Position numbers and translations under genes: made by a program
NCBI RefSeq assembly: GCF_002902945.1
Contig: NZ_CP026103.1
Location: 1,550,001-1,614,000 of the forward strand
Reading direction: 5' to 3'
Length of the DNA stretch: 64,000 bases
Source: Paraburkholderia caribensis
GTDB taxonomy: Bacteria; Pseudomonadota; Gammaproteobacteria; Burkholderiales; Burkholderiaceae
The notes under the pieces: model-generated
The model's database searches: none
What the model was told of the DNA's origin: nothing
Seen by the model: the letters and a program-made list of their open reading frames with translations, nothing else
In this document: piece after piece, positions 54,177 to 62,626 of the stretch
Layout: each line of letters starts with the position of its first letter
Position numbering within the stretch: the stretch's first letter is position 1

Positions 54177-55406
54177 ATGAATACCGATCAATCCGCGTCG
54201 CTCGCCGACGCGCCCATATCGTCTTCATCCATCGCAAGCCAGCGACGCTGGCTCGCCGTGTTCTCGATCGCGCTCGGCTCGTTCGCTTTCGTGACGACGG
54301 AATACCTGCCCGTCGGCGTGCTGCCCAAAATCGCCGCAGACCTCGGCGTCACGCCCGGCACGGCAGGCCTGATGACGACCACGCCCGGACTCATCGCCGC
54401 CATCTCCGCGCCGATGCTGCTGCTTGCCGCGGGCCGCCTGAACCGGCGTTCGATTCTGCTGTTGCTGTCGGTCGCGCTGGTCGCGTCGAACCTCATTGCA
54501 GCGCTCGCAAGCACTTTCACGACAATGCTCGTCGGACGTGCATTGCTCGGCATCAGCCTTGGCGGGTTCTGGACCGTCGCACTCGGCGTCTCCGGACAGA
54601 TCGTCGCGGAAGAAGAAATCGCCAAGGCCAGTGCGACCATCTTCATGGGTATCACGCTCGCCACTGTCATTGGCGTGCCGCTCGGGACGTTCATTGCGGA
54701 ACTGGCGTCGTGGCGCGTCTCGTTCTTCGCGACGGCTGCGCTCGCGCTCGCAGCGCTGCTGATGCAGGCGACGCTGCTGCCCGATCTGCCGCCGCGCGCG
54801 GCAGCCCGCATCGCCGACTTCGGCCGCATGCTGGCGCGTGGGACCGTGTTGCGCAGCCTCGTGCTGGTCGCCTTGCTGTTCGGCGCTCACTTCTGCGCGT
54901 ACACGTATATCGCGCCCTTTCTCGAAGACAACGCGTCGCTCGGCGCGACCTGGGTGACGGCGCTGTTGCTTGGCTTCGGCATCGTCGGCTTCATGTCGAA
55001 CTTCGTCGCGTCGGCGTTCGTGACATCGCATCCCCGGCTCTCGCTATTCGCGATGACTGCACTCGTGATGGCGTCGCTGGTGGCGCTTCCCGCGTTCGCC
55101 CACATGCACGGTGCGGTGGTCGCGGGTGTACTCGCGTGGGGCATCGCCTACGGCGCGATTCCGCTGTGCCTGAGCATGTGGATGCAGATGACTTCGCCGA
55201 AGCAGCCGGAAGCCGCATCGGCGCTGTTCGTCAGCGCCGTGCAGACGGCGATCGCCGCAGGTTCGCTCGCGGGCGGCGTGACCGTCGATCACGCGGGTGC
55301 TACGGGCGCGATGCATCTTGGCGTGCTGCTGTCGGCATTGGGGCTTGCAGTGCTCGCATCGTTCGCGACGACGCGGCGCACACTGGCAAGCGCGCTCGAA
55401 GGTTGA
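54177..55406 (+). CDS. MFS efflux transporter, DHA1 type
   Basis: 409 residues, 12 membrane segments. FVTTEYLPVGVLPKIAADLGV and the loop LLLAAGRLNRRSILL fit the DHA1 sugar- or drug-efflux group. Start ATG 54177 after GGAGCTTTTCAC. Downstream of the second OYE and possibly linked to export of toxic compounds. Confidence 0.92.
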   Translation: MNTDQSASLADAPISSSSIASQRRWLAVFSIALGSFAFVTTEYLPVGVLPKIAADLGVTPGTAGLMTTTPGLIAAISAPMLLLAAGRLNRRSILLLLSVALVASNLIAALASTFTTMLVGRALLGISLGGFWTVALGVSGQIVAEEEIAKASATIFMGITLATVIGVPLGTFIAELASWRVSFFATAALALAALLMQATLLPDLPPRAAARIADFGRMLARGTVLRSLVLVALLFGAHFCAYTYIAPFLEDNASLGATWVTALLLGFGIVGFMSNFVASAFVTSHPRLSLFAMTALVMASLVALPAFAHMHGAVVAGVLAWGIAYGAIPLCLSMWMQMTSPKQPEAASALFVSAVQTAIAAGSLAGGVTVDHAGATGAMHLGVLLSALGLAVLASFATTRRTLASALEG

Positions 55407-55587
55407 GCGCCATTTGCGCCGCCCGATTGCTTTTCGGCAGGTCGCTCGTTTGAGCCAGGTGTGTGTGTTGGGGCTGCAGCGACTATTTGCGTGCAAAGAA
55501 ATCGCGCGCCAGGAATCAGCCGAAACGGCGTTCGAGTATCATCTTTGCGCACGGCCCCCATACTCAGACTTCTGAAAGGCTTCGACG

Positions 55588-56238
55588 ATGGCCACTCCGA
55601 TCGACTATCTCAACCCTGCCCTGCCCAAGGGTCTTCGGCGCGTGGCGATGCCCGTCGTCGACGCGACACCGGTCACACTCGACGGCTACGGCAGGCTGGT
55701 AGACGACCCTAACGAATGCCGGGTTGAAATCGTGCAATGGCCCGCGACGGGATCGAGACCGATCGACCCCGGCACGGGAGACGAAGCGGGCACGACAGAG
55801 GGCGTCTTCGTCAGCGAATGGCGCGGGGACATCCTTTACGGCCGCAACGAGGCGGTGGGCGGCCACTATGTCCTCGCATACGCGACGGAGCCTGACGAAG
55901 CGCGCGAAGACAACGCCGCAGCGCCCGAACGCATGCTGCTCTGGCACGCGAACTACCACCCGGACGGCGGACAGCTGTTCTTCCCTCTCGATGGTCGGCC
56001 GTTCTATGTTCCGCTGGCCTTGCCGGGTGACGACGTGACGCCCGGGAAGTTCGTGTGCTTTCGCTTCGATGGCCGGCAGGGACTGTATATTCATCCGAAC
56101 ATCTGGCACGAAGGCGTCTTCACGCTCGACGGGACACAGCGTTTCTTCGACAAGCAGGGCGCGGTCCATGCACGTGTGTCCGTCGAGTTTGCGCAAGAGT
56201 TCGGTTGCCTGCTCGAAGCGCCCATCGTTTTTCCGTGA
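55588..56238 (+). CDS. allA: Ureidoglycolate lyase family protein
   Basis: 216 residues. AllA releases urea from ureidoglycolate to give glyoxylate in purine/allantoin degradation. The cupin-like metal site region shows LLWHANYHPDGGQLFFP and YIHPNIWHEGVF. It is longer than the ~160-residue E. coli enzyme, with an N-terminal extension. No allantoinase or other purine gene is nearby, so it may be an isolated member or have another role. Confidence 0.8.
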   Translation: MATPIDYLNPALPKGLRRVAMPVVDATPVTLDGYGRLVDDPNECRVEIVQWPATGSRPIDPGTGDEAGTTEGVFVSEWRGDILYGRNEAVGGHYVLAYATEPDEAREDNAAAPERMLLWHANYHPDGGQLFFPLDGRPFYVPLALPGDDVTPGKFVCFRFDGRQGLYIHPNIWHEGVFTLDGTQRFFDKQGAVHARVSVEFAQEFGCLLEAPIVFP

Positions 56239-56300
56239 TGCTAGAGCGTTAGATCGAGGCGGCGGTTCGAGACGAAACCGCCGGCCAAACTGGAATCGAA

Positions 56301-57041
56301 CTAGAAAACCAGACCGCCCGCGACATCGATGGTGGACCCTGTCACCCACGCGGCGTCATCCGAAACCGCGAACGACACGGCTGCCGCAATATCCTTCGGC
56401 AGACCGGCGCGGCCAAGCGGCGTCTTCGCAATGAACGGCTGAATGAGGTCGCGCGGCAAGTGACTGTTGCCCTCCGTCTCCGTGAACCCCGGTGCAACGC
56501 CGACCACCCGAATCTGCCGCGCGCCGAGTTCCATGCCGAGCGAGCGCGTCAGCACGTCGACGGCGCCCTTGGTCGCGCAATACACATGCGCCATCGGATT
56601 CGGACTCTTCGCGACGCCGGAGCTGACGTTCACGATCACGCCACCCTGAGGCAGCACGCGCGCCGCCGCTTGCGTCATCAGCAGCAGGCCGCGCACGTTC
56701 ACGCTGAAATGCCGGTCGATGCTTTCGGCCGTCAACGTATCGAGCGAATCGATGTCGTAGATGCCGGCGTTGTTCACGAGAATATCTAGCCTGCCGAACG
56801 CTTCGAGCGTCGCGTCGACGAGCGCCTTCGGCTCGCCCTCTTTCGCGACATCCGCGCGAACCGCCAGCGCCTGGCCGCCGGACGCAACGATGCCCGCGAC
56901 AACGGCATCCGCGTGCGAAGCGTCCCGCGTGTAGTTCACCACGATCTTCGCGCCGTCTGCCGCGAGCCGCTCCGCAATGCCCGCTCCGATGCCCTTCGAC
57001 GAACCCGTGACGATCGCCACCTTGCCTGCCAGCCGACTCAT
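56301..57041 (-). CDS. SDR family oxidoreductase
   Basis: 246 residues. TGSSKGIG, NNAGIYDI, VSSGVAKSPNPMAHVYCATK, and GSTIDVAGG. Divergent from the LysR gene at 57114 across 72 bp, a standard LysR-SDR pair. It resembles glucose-1-dehydrogenase-like SDRs; substrate unknown. Confidence 0.93.
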   Translation of the reverse strand: MSRLAGKVAIVTGSSKGIGAGIAERLAADGAKIVVNYTRDASHADAVVAGIVASGGQALAVRADVAKEGEPKALVDATLEAFGRLDILVNNAGIYDIDSLDTLTAESIDRHFSVNVRGLLLMTQAAARVLPQGGVIVNVSSGVAKSPNPMAHVYCATKGAVDVLTRSLGMELGARQIRVVGVAPGFTETEGNSHLPRDLIQPFIAKTPLGRAGLPKDIAAAVSFAVSDDAAWVTGSTIDVAGGLVF

Positions 57042-57113
57042 ACTTGCTCCTTGATTGTGAAGTCAAACTGTATGCTAGGCTCCGATCATCCCCCGATAAA
57101 GCGGCAAAACAGG

Positions 57114-58034
57114 ATGAACCATGAAGAGGCGCTTCACATTTCCGCGAATCTTCCCGAGCTGCTGCCGGGCATAGCGGCGTTCGCACGGGTTGCGCATCAC
57201 CGCAGCTTCACGAAGGCGGCGCACGAACTGGGTGTCTCGACGTCGGCCCTCTCGCAAACGCTGCGCACGCTCGAAGCGCGCCTCGGCGTGCGCCTGCTCG
57301 AACGCTCGACGCGCAAAGTCGGCCTGACCGAGCTCGGCCAGCGCTTTCTGCAAAGCGCGCAGCCCGCGCTTGCGGCACTGCGCGGCGCAGTCAACGAAGT
57401 GCACGACATGCGCGACAAACCGGCTGGCCTGTTGCGCCTGAACGTGTCGCGCGTGGCCGCCGAGATTCTCGTGATGCCGCATCTCACGCCGTTTCTCGAA
57501 GCCTATCCGGACATCACGGTGGAACTGCATTGCGACAATGCGCTGATCGATATCGTTAGCGGCGGCTTCGACGCCGGCATCCGGCTCTCGGAGAATCTGT
57601 CGCAGGATGTGGTGGCCGTGCCGCTCGGCGGCACGCAGCGCCTCGCAACCGTGGCCGCGCCACACTATTTGAGCGGAAGAGCCTTGCCGCGGGAGCCACG
57701 CGATCTCGCCGCGCATCGCTGCCTCAATGTGCGCCTGCAAAACGGCATTTTCCGCTGGGTGTATCAGGCGGACGAGCGCGAGTTCAGCGTCGATACGCCC
57801 GGACCGTTTGTGACCAACGACGGCGATTTGCTGCTCTCCGCGATTCGCAGCGGCGCGGGCATCGGTTGCACGCTGGAGGCCGTCATCGCCGACGATATCC
57901 GCACCGGCCGCCTGATTCCGCTGCTCGAGCCGTGGTGGCCCAGCTTTCCGGGCTTTCATCTCTACTATTCGAGCCGCGTGCACGTGCCGCGCAAGCTGCG
58001 CGCGTTCATCGACTTCATGCAAACGCGTTCGTGA
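57114..58034 (+). CDS. LysR family regulator
   Basis: 306 residues from ATG 57114 after CAGG; the frame is open upstream over the divergent SDR gene. HTH SFTKAAHELGVSTSALSQTLRTLE. The effector half (DNALIDIVSGGFDAGIRL) is CrgA/DmlR-like. Likely regulator of the divergent SDR. Confidence 0.92.
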   Translation: MNHEEALHISANLPELLPGIAAFARVAHHRSFTKAAHELGVSTSALSQTLRTLEARLGVRLLERSTRKVGLTELGQRFLQSAQPALAALRGAVNEVHDMRDKPAGLLRLNVSRVAAEILVMPHLTPFLEAYPDITVELHCDNALIDIVSGGFDAGIRLSENLSQDVVAVPLGGTQRLATVAAPHYLSGRALPREPRDLAAHRCLNVRLQNGIFRWVYQADEREFSVDTPGPFVTNDGDLLLSAIRSGAGIGCTLEAVIADDIRTGRLIPLLEPWWPSFPGFHLYYSSRVHVPRKLRAFIDFMQTRS

Positions 58035-58090
58035 TTTTTCGCCATTGCGGCATATGAATTCGAAGCCCTCAAAAAAAGTGCTTGACTGTC

Positions 58091-58106
58091 TATCTAGTAG
58101 TAGATA
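58091..58106. promoter_or_regulatory. TetR operator, site 1 (before tetR)
   Basis: TATCTA-GTAG-TAGATA, perfect 6-bp arms, 12 bp before the TetR start at 58118. An identical 16-mer lies before ohr at 58803, which points to autoregulation. Confidence 0.85.
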
Positions 58107-58117
58107 AAGTTCGATCC

Positions 58118-58684
58118 ATGGAACCGACCACTACAGTTCGCGATCAGATTCTGGAGCACGCCATCACGCTGATGATGCTGCGCGGCTACAACGGGTTTAG
58201 TTATCGCGACCTGTCGGAGCTGGTAGGGGTGAAGACTTCGAGCATCCATTATTACTTCCCGTCGAAAGACGATCTGGTGCTCGAAGCCGTCAGCCAGTAC
58301 AGCAACGAGATACTCAGTGCGCTCGGCTCTATCGAGTCCTCTCTTCCTGCGGATCAGAAGCTCGGCAAGTACACGAAGCTGTTCGGCAGAACCCTTGGCG
58401 AAGGCGATCAGATCTGCCTGTGCGGCATGCTCGCCGCGGATATCGAGGCGTTGCCCGATGATGTTCGCACTGCCGTGCAGGCATTCTTCAAGGCCAACGA
58501 AAGCTGGCTCGCGAAGGTGCTGGCGCAAGGCGCCAGGGAGCGCACCTTGCACGTCAACGGCAAGCCCGAAAACGCCGCGCGGGCGCTGTACGCCGCTTAT
58601 CAGGGCAGCGTGCTGGCAAGCCGGCTGTTCAGGACGAAGGCACGGCTGGAAGATGTCGAGGCGTCGTGGAAGGTTTCGAAATAG
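58118..58684 (+). CDS. TetR family regulator of the Ohr operon
   Basis: 188 residues from ATG 58118. N-terminal HTH (LRGYNGFSYRDLSELVGVKTSSIHYYFPSKDDL split over residues about 20-55) and an all-helical ligand domain with CLCGMLAADIEAL, a Cys-rich stretch that could sense oxidants (inference). Three copies of TATCTAGTAGTAGATA-type dyads flank it and precede ohr, so it very likely represses itself and the downstream genes. Confidence 0.93.
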   Translation: MEPTTTVRDQILEHAITLMMLRGYNGFSYRDLSELVGVKTSSIHYYFPSKDDLVLEAVSQYSNEILSALGSIESSLPADQKLGKYTKLFGRTLGEGDQICLCGMLAADIEALPDDVRTAVQAFFKANESWLAKVLAQGARERTLHVNGKPENAARALYAAYQGSVLASRLFRTKARLEDVEASWKVSK

Positions 58685-58734
58685 TGGTATTCGAGGCGGT
58701 TGCTGTTGACCGCCTTTTGTTGGAACCGGTTATC

Positions 58735-58818
58735 TATCTTCTAGTAGATAAATAACGGATGTAAAGAGATGTCGTTGAAGTACAGAGATTTGCCCGGTTG
58801 TCTATCTAGTAGTAGATA
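58735..58818. promoter_or_regulatory. TetR operators, sites 2 and 3 (before ohr)
   Basis: TATCTT-CTAG-TAGATA at 58735-58750 and TATCTA-GTAG-TAGATA at 58803-58818, the latter identical to site 1. They flank the probable ohr promoter, an arrangement suited to cooperative repression. Confidence 0.85.
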
Positions 58819-58863
58819 GCACAAATGCAGTTCACTCAACTATTGCCAGTCAGGAGTTACATC

Positions 58864-59289
58864 ATGTCGATCGAAAAAGTTCTGTACCGCGCTCACGCTC
58901 ACGCCACGGGAGGCCGCGACGGCCGCGCCGTCGTCCCCGAAGGCAAGCTCGATTTCAAGCTGGTCACGCCGCGTGAACTCGGTGGCGCGGGCGGCGAAGG
59001 CGCGAATCCTGAACAACTGTTCGCGGCCGGCTACAGCGCCTGTTTCCTCGGTGCGATGAAATTCGTCGCGGCGCGCGACAAGACGGCGATTCCGGCAGAT
59101 GTATCGATTGACGGCAGCGTCGGCATCGGCGCGATTCCCAACGGCTTCGGCATCGAAGTCGAACTGAAAATTTCGCTGCCCGGCATGCCGCGCGACGCCG
59201 CTCAGGCACTGATCGACAAGGCTCACATCGTGTGCCCGTACTCGAACGCAACGCGCGGCAACATCGACGTCACGTTGACGCTGGTTTGA
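58864..59289 (+). CDS. ohr: Organic hydroperoxide resistance protein, Ohr/OsmC family
   Basis: 141 residues from ATG 58864 after CAGGAG. Redox-active Cys60 in GYSACFLGAM and Cys124 in HIVCPYSNATRGN are both present, along with Arg21 in GRDGRAV. Ohr uses lipoylated proteins to reduce organic peroxides. Usually OhrR (MarR family) controls it; here a TetR gene and its operators do. Confidence 0.95.
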   Translation: MSIEKVLYRAHAHATGGRDGRAVVPEGKLDFKLVTPRELGGAGGEGANPEQLFAAGYSACFLGAMKFVAARDKTAIPADVSIDGSVGIGAIPNGFGIEVELKISLPGMPRDAAQALIDKAHIVCPYSNATRGNIDVTLTLV

Positions 59290-59328
59290 TCGACTTCGCC
59301 TGTTAGACAGAACATTGGAGCGTAAAAA

Positions 59329-60357
59329 ATGAAAGCCCTGAAGCCACTCGTCCTCGCCGCCGTCCTCGCAGCCAACGCCGTCATTGCCGCCGCTGCCACG
59401 CCCGCCGCACAACCGACGCCCGACCGGGTCACGACGGCATTCCTGAAACAGCTCAACAGCGGCACGGGCCCCGCCCTGAACACGCTGCCGCCCGCGAAGG
59501 CGCGTCAGGTGCTGGTCGATGCGCAAAACGGCGTTAAGGTCGACCTGTCCGGCATCGACGTGTCGAACCGCACCATCGAAGAGGACGGTATCAGCGTGCC
59601 GATCACGATCGTCCGTCCGCAAGGCGCGACGGGCACACTGCCGGTGTTCATGTTCTTCCACGGCGGCGGCTGGATCCTCGGTGACTTCCCGACCCACGAA
59701 CGGCTCGTGCGCGATCTCGTCGTGCAGTCCGGCGCGGTTGCCGTATTCGTGAATTACACGCCGTCACCCGAGGCTCGTTATCCCGTCGCGATCAATCAGG
59801 CGTACGCCGCGACGAAGTGGGTCGCGGAACACGGCAGCGACATCGGCGTGGACGGCAGCCGCCTCGCGGTGGTGGGCAACAGCGTGGGCGGCAATATGGC
59901 CGCCGTCGTCAGCCTGATGGCGAAGGACAAGCACGGTCCGCAAATCCGCTTCCAGGGGTTGATGTGGCCCGTCACGGATGCCAACTTCAACGACGGCTCG
60001 TATCTCGCGTACCGCGACAAGCACTTCCTGACCCGCGCAATGATGCAGTGGTTCTGGGACGCGTACACGAAGGACCCTGCCCAGCGTGCGCAGATTTACG
60101 CATCGCCGCTGCGTGCGTCTGAAGAAGAGTTGAAGGGTCTGCCGCCCGCGTTGATCCAGGTCGCGCAATTCGACGTGCTGCGCGACGAAGGCGAGGCATA
60201 CGGGCGCAAGCTCGATGCAGCCGGCAACGAAGTGACGACGACCCGCTACAACGGCACGATCCACGATTTCGGTCTGCTCAACGCACTCGCTGCCGATGCA
60301 CCGACACAGGCCGCGACGAAGCAACTCGCCAATGAGATCAAGACGCGGCTGAAGTAA
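59329..60357 (+). CDS. Secreted HSL-family alpha/beta hydrolase (esterase)
   Basis: 342 residues. Signal peptide (about 1-23, AAAA-TPAAQ). Hormone-sensitive-lipase family: oxyanion HGGG at 111-114, nucleophile Ser185 in GNSVGG, Asp282 in AQFDVLRDEG, His312 in IHDFG. It follows ohr by 39 bp and is likely in the same TetR-controlled unit. It acts on short-chain or aromatic esters in the periplasm. Confidence 0.93.
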   Translation: MKALKPLVLAAVLAANAVIAAAATPAAQPTPDRVTTAFLKQLNSGTGPALNTLPPAKARQVLVDAQNGVKVDLSGIDVSNRTIEEDGISVPITIVRPQGATGTLPVFMFFHGGGWILGDFPTHERLVRDLVVQSGAVAVFVNYTPSPEARYPVAINQAYAATKWVAEHGSDIGVDGSRLAVVGNSVGGNMAAVVSLMAKDKHGPQIRFQGLMWPVTDANFNDGSYLAYRDKHFLTRAMMQWFWDAYTKDPAQRAQIYASPLRASEEELKGLPPALIQVAQFDVLRDEGEAYGRKLDAAGNEVTTTRYNGTIHDFGLLNALAADAPTQAATKQLANEIKTRLK

Positions 60358-60371
60358 ACGCTGGTTCTTAT

Positions 60372-60409
60372 AGCGGCCCGATGGCTTGACGCGCCATCGG
60401 GCCGCTTTT
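60372..60409. terminator. Bidirectional terminator between esterase and dehalogenase genes
   Basis: 14-bp perfect stem AGCGGCCCGATGGC / GCCATCGGGCCGCT with a 7-base loop, followed by TTT on the plus strand. It ends the convergent units at 60357 and 60413. Confidence 0.88.
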
Positions 60410-60412
60410 CAC

Positions 60413-61135
60413 TTATACGCCAAGTTGCTTCGCGAGATCCACCAGGTCGTTGGCGACCCAATCCCAATTGTGTTCCGGCTTTAGATTCGTTGTTTGCGAG
60501 GCGCCGTGTTCATGGGGACGTGGAATGAATGCCGTTCTGAATCCGCACTTCTGCGCCGCTGCCAGATCGCTATTGTGCGCGGCCACCATGCACACCTCTC
60601 CCGGCGTCAACGCCAGAATCCCGGCCGTGCGCAAATACGCTTCGGGCGATGGCTTGTAGGCTTGCGCGACTTCCGCGCCGAGAATCGCGTCCCACGGCAG
60701 GCCGCCGTGCTTCGCCATATCGATCATCAGCCTGACATTGCCGTTAGACAGTGGCGCGATGATGTATTGCGACTTGAGCCGTGCAAGTCCTTCGACAGTA
60801 TCCGGCCATGGATCGAGCCGATGCCACGCGAGATTGAATTCGTCGAGTTCCGCGGCAGGGATCTGTTTGGCTTCGATACCGAACTCGTGCAACACCGCTT
60901 CGAGATTCTCACGGTGCAATATATCGAGCTTCGTGAACGGACGCTCGCCGCTGCGGACCCGTTGCATCGCGGGTTGATATTGCGCGCGCCACGCATCCGC
61001 GAATGCGTCGGCTTCCTGTCCGCTTCGTCCATGCCTTTGCAGAAATGCAGCCGCTTCACGCGCAACGCCACTCCGCCAATCGACGAGCGTGCCGAAAACA
61101 TCGAATACGAAAGCCTTTACGTCCGCTGTTGTCAT
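60413..61135 (-). CDS. Haloacid dehalogenase, type II
   Basis: 240 residues, HAD fold. Nucleophile Asp in FVFDVFGTLVDW, then LSNGN, KPSPEAYL and HNSDLAAAQ. L-2-haloacid dehalogenase class, which hydrolyses 2-haloacids to 2-hydroxyacids; some members have lost this activity. It starts 30 bp after L-fuconate dehydratase in the same direction, so it is probably co-transcribed with it. Confidence 0.92.
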   Translation of the reverse strand: MTTADVKAFVFDVFGTLVDWRSGVAREAAAFLQRHGRSGQEADAFADAWRAQYQPAMQRVRSGERPFTKLDILHRENLEAVLHEFGIEAKQIPAAELDEFNLAWHRLDPWPDTVEGLARLKSQYIIAPLSNGNVRLMIDMAKHGGLPWDAILGAEVAQAYKPSPEAYLRTAGILALTPGEVCMVAAHNSDLAAAQKCGFRTAFIPRPHEHGASQTTNLKPEHNWDWVANDLVDLAKQLGV

Positions 61136-61165
61136 AGGAAATCCAGTTGCAGTTGCGCGGCGGGC

Positions 61166-62464
61166 TCAAGGCTGCCATGCCTCGCCATCGGGGTAAACAT
61201 AGGTGTCGAGCGACGGCGCCTTCATTTCGATGCTGTATCCCGGCTTTTGCGGAGGCATATAGTGGCCATTGCGAATAACGACGGGATCGACGAAATGCTC
61301 GTGCAGATGATCGACATATTCGAGCACGCGGCTTTCCAGCGACGCCGACACGCAGATATAGTCGAATAGCGAAATGTGCTGCACGTACTCGCACAATCCG
61401 ACGCCACCCGCATGCGGACATACGGGCACGCCGAACTTTGCCGCCATCAGTAGCACGACGAGTACTTCGTTCAGTCCGCCCAGACGGCAGCTATCGACCT
61501 GGCAGAAATCGATTGCCTGAGCCTGCAGCAACTGCTTGAACATCACGCGGTTCTGGCAATGTTCGCCCGTCGCCACACCGATCGATCCCAGCCGCTGACG
61601 AATGGCAGCGTGACCGAGCACATCGTCGGGACTTGTCGGCTCTTCGATCCACCACGGGTCGAATTCCGCGAGGCGTCGCATGTTCGCGACGGCTTCATCG
61701 ACGTCCCACACCTGATTCGCATCCATCATCAGCTTCAGGTTCTCGCCGATCTCTTCACGCAGAATGCGGGCGCGCCGCACATCCTCTTCGAGATTCCCGC
61801 CTACCTTCTGCTTGAAATGGGTCCACCCTTGCGCAACACCTTCGCGCGCGAGCCGGCGGATCTTGTCGTCGTCGTAACCAAGCCAGCCCGCCGATGTCGT
61901 ATACGCCGGATAGCCTCGGGCGAGCATTTCCTTTTCGCGTTCGCCTTTCGTCCCGGCGTGGCGATTCAGCAGCGCCAGCGCTTCGTACGGCGTGATCGCA
62001 TCCGTGACGTAACGAAAGTCGAGACAGCGCACGAGTTCTTCCGGGCTCATATCGACGAGCAGCTTCCAGACGGGCTTGCCAACCGACTTTGCCCACAGGT
62101 CCCACACGGCATTGACGATAGCGGCCGTGGCCAGATGAATCGCGCCCTTATCGGGACCGATCCAGCGCAATTGACTATCTGAAGTAAAGGCGCGCCAGAA
62201 TGCACCCATATTCGCCACGATATCTTCGAGCTTCTTGCCTACGATAAGCGGCGTCAAGGCATTCACCGCTGTCACGCAGATTTCATTGCCGCGCCCGATC
62301 GTAAAGGTCAATCCGTGCCCTGTGAGCTTTTGCGGCGAATCGGTTTCGAGCGTGACGTAAGTGGCGGAATAGTCCGGCGCGGCATTCATTGCGTCGGAGC
62401 CGTCGAGAGAACGGGAAGTGGGAAAACGAATGTCGCGAACGGACAGCCTCGTGATCGTGGTCAT
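61166..62464 (-). CDS. L-fuconate dehydratase (enolase superfamily)
   Basis: 432 residues. Catalytic Lys in HFKQKVGGN, metal ligands in MMDANQVWDVDEA, WIEEPTSPDD and ATGEHCQN, and the base His in CPHAGGVGLCEYV. Length and motifs match L-fuconate dehydratase, which makes 2-keto-3-deoxy-L-fuconate in the non-phosphorylating fucose route. Divergent from a GntR regulator and a sugar ABC transporter, which supports an L-fucose or L-galactose catabolic locus continuing beyond the window. Confidence 0.93.
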   Translation of the reverse strand: MTTITRLSVRDIRFPTSRSLDGSDAMNAAPDYSATYVTLETDSPQKLTGHGLTFTIGRGNEICVTAVNALTPLIVGKKLEDIVANMGAFWRAFTSDSQLRWIGPDKGAIHLATAAIVNAVWDLWAKSVGKPVWKLLVDMSPEELVRCLDFRYVTDAITPYEALALLNRHAGTKGEREKEMLARGYPAYTTSAGWLGYDDDKIRRLAREGVAQGWTHFKQKVGGNLEEDVRRARILREEIGENLKLMMDANQVWDVDEAVANMRRLAEFDPWWIEEPTSPDDVLGHAAIRQRLGSIGVATGEHCQNRVMFKQLLQAQAIDFCQVDSCRLGGLNEVLVVLLMAAKFGVPVCPHAGGVGLCEYVQHISLFDYICVSASLESRVLEYVDHLHEHFVDPVVIRNGHYMPPQKPGYSIEMKAPSLDTYVYPDGEAWQP

Positions 62465-62610
62465 CTGAGCACCCTCCAGGGATGGCTACGGGCATTGACC
62501 TGCTAGCGAAGAGGAACCGCCTGGTGCGTTCGTCAAAAACGGGAGATCCGGGTACACCCTGATAAGTCCTACCAGGCGTTTGCACGCGTTGACAACGCTC
62601 AATCCACTTC

Positions 62611-62626
62611 CTAGCATGCTAGCATG
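62611..62626. promoter_or_regulatory. Overlapping palindromes, candidate GntR operator
   Basis: CTAGCATGCTAG (62611-62622) and CATGCTAGCATG (62615-62626) overlap in one 16-bp core. The site lies at the start of the GntR gene, between it and the divergent fuconate dehydratase gene, as expected for an FCD-type GntR. Confidence 0.65.

Noticed and set aside
54059..55453. Long plus-strand frame overlapping the MFS efflux gene
   Set aside because: Arg-rich out-of-frame shadow; the MFS frame has clear membrane segments and a ribosome site.
56239..56300. Terminator-like GCGGTT...AACCGC hairpin between allA and the SDR gene
   Set aside because: The stem is short and imperfect and has no T-run, so I did not list it as a feature.
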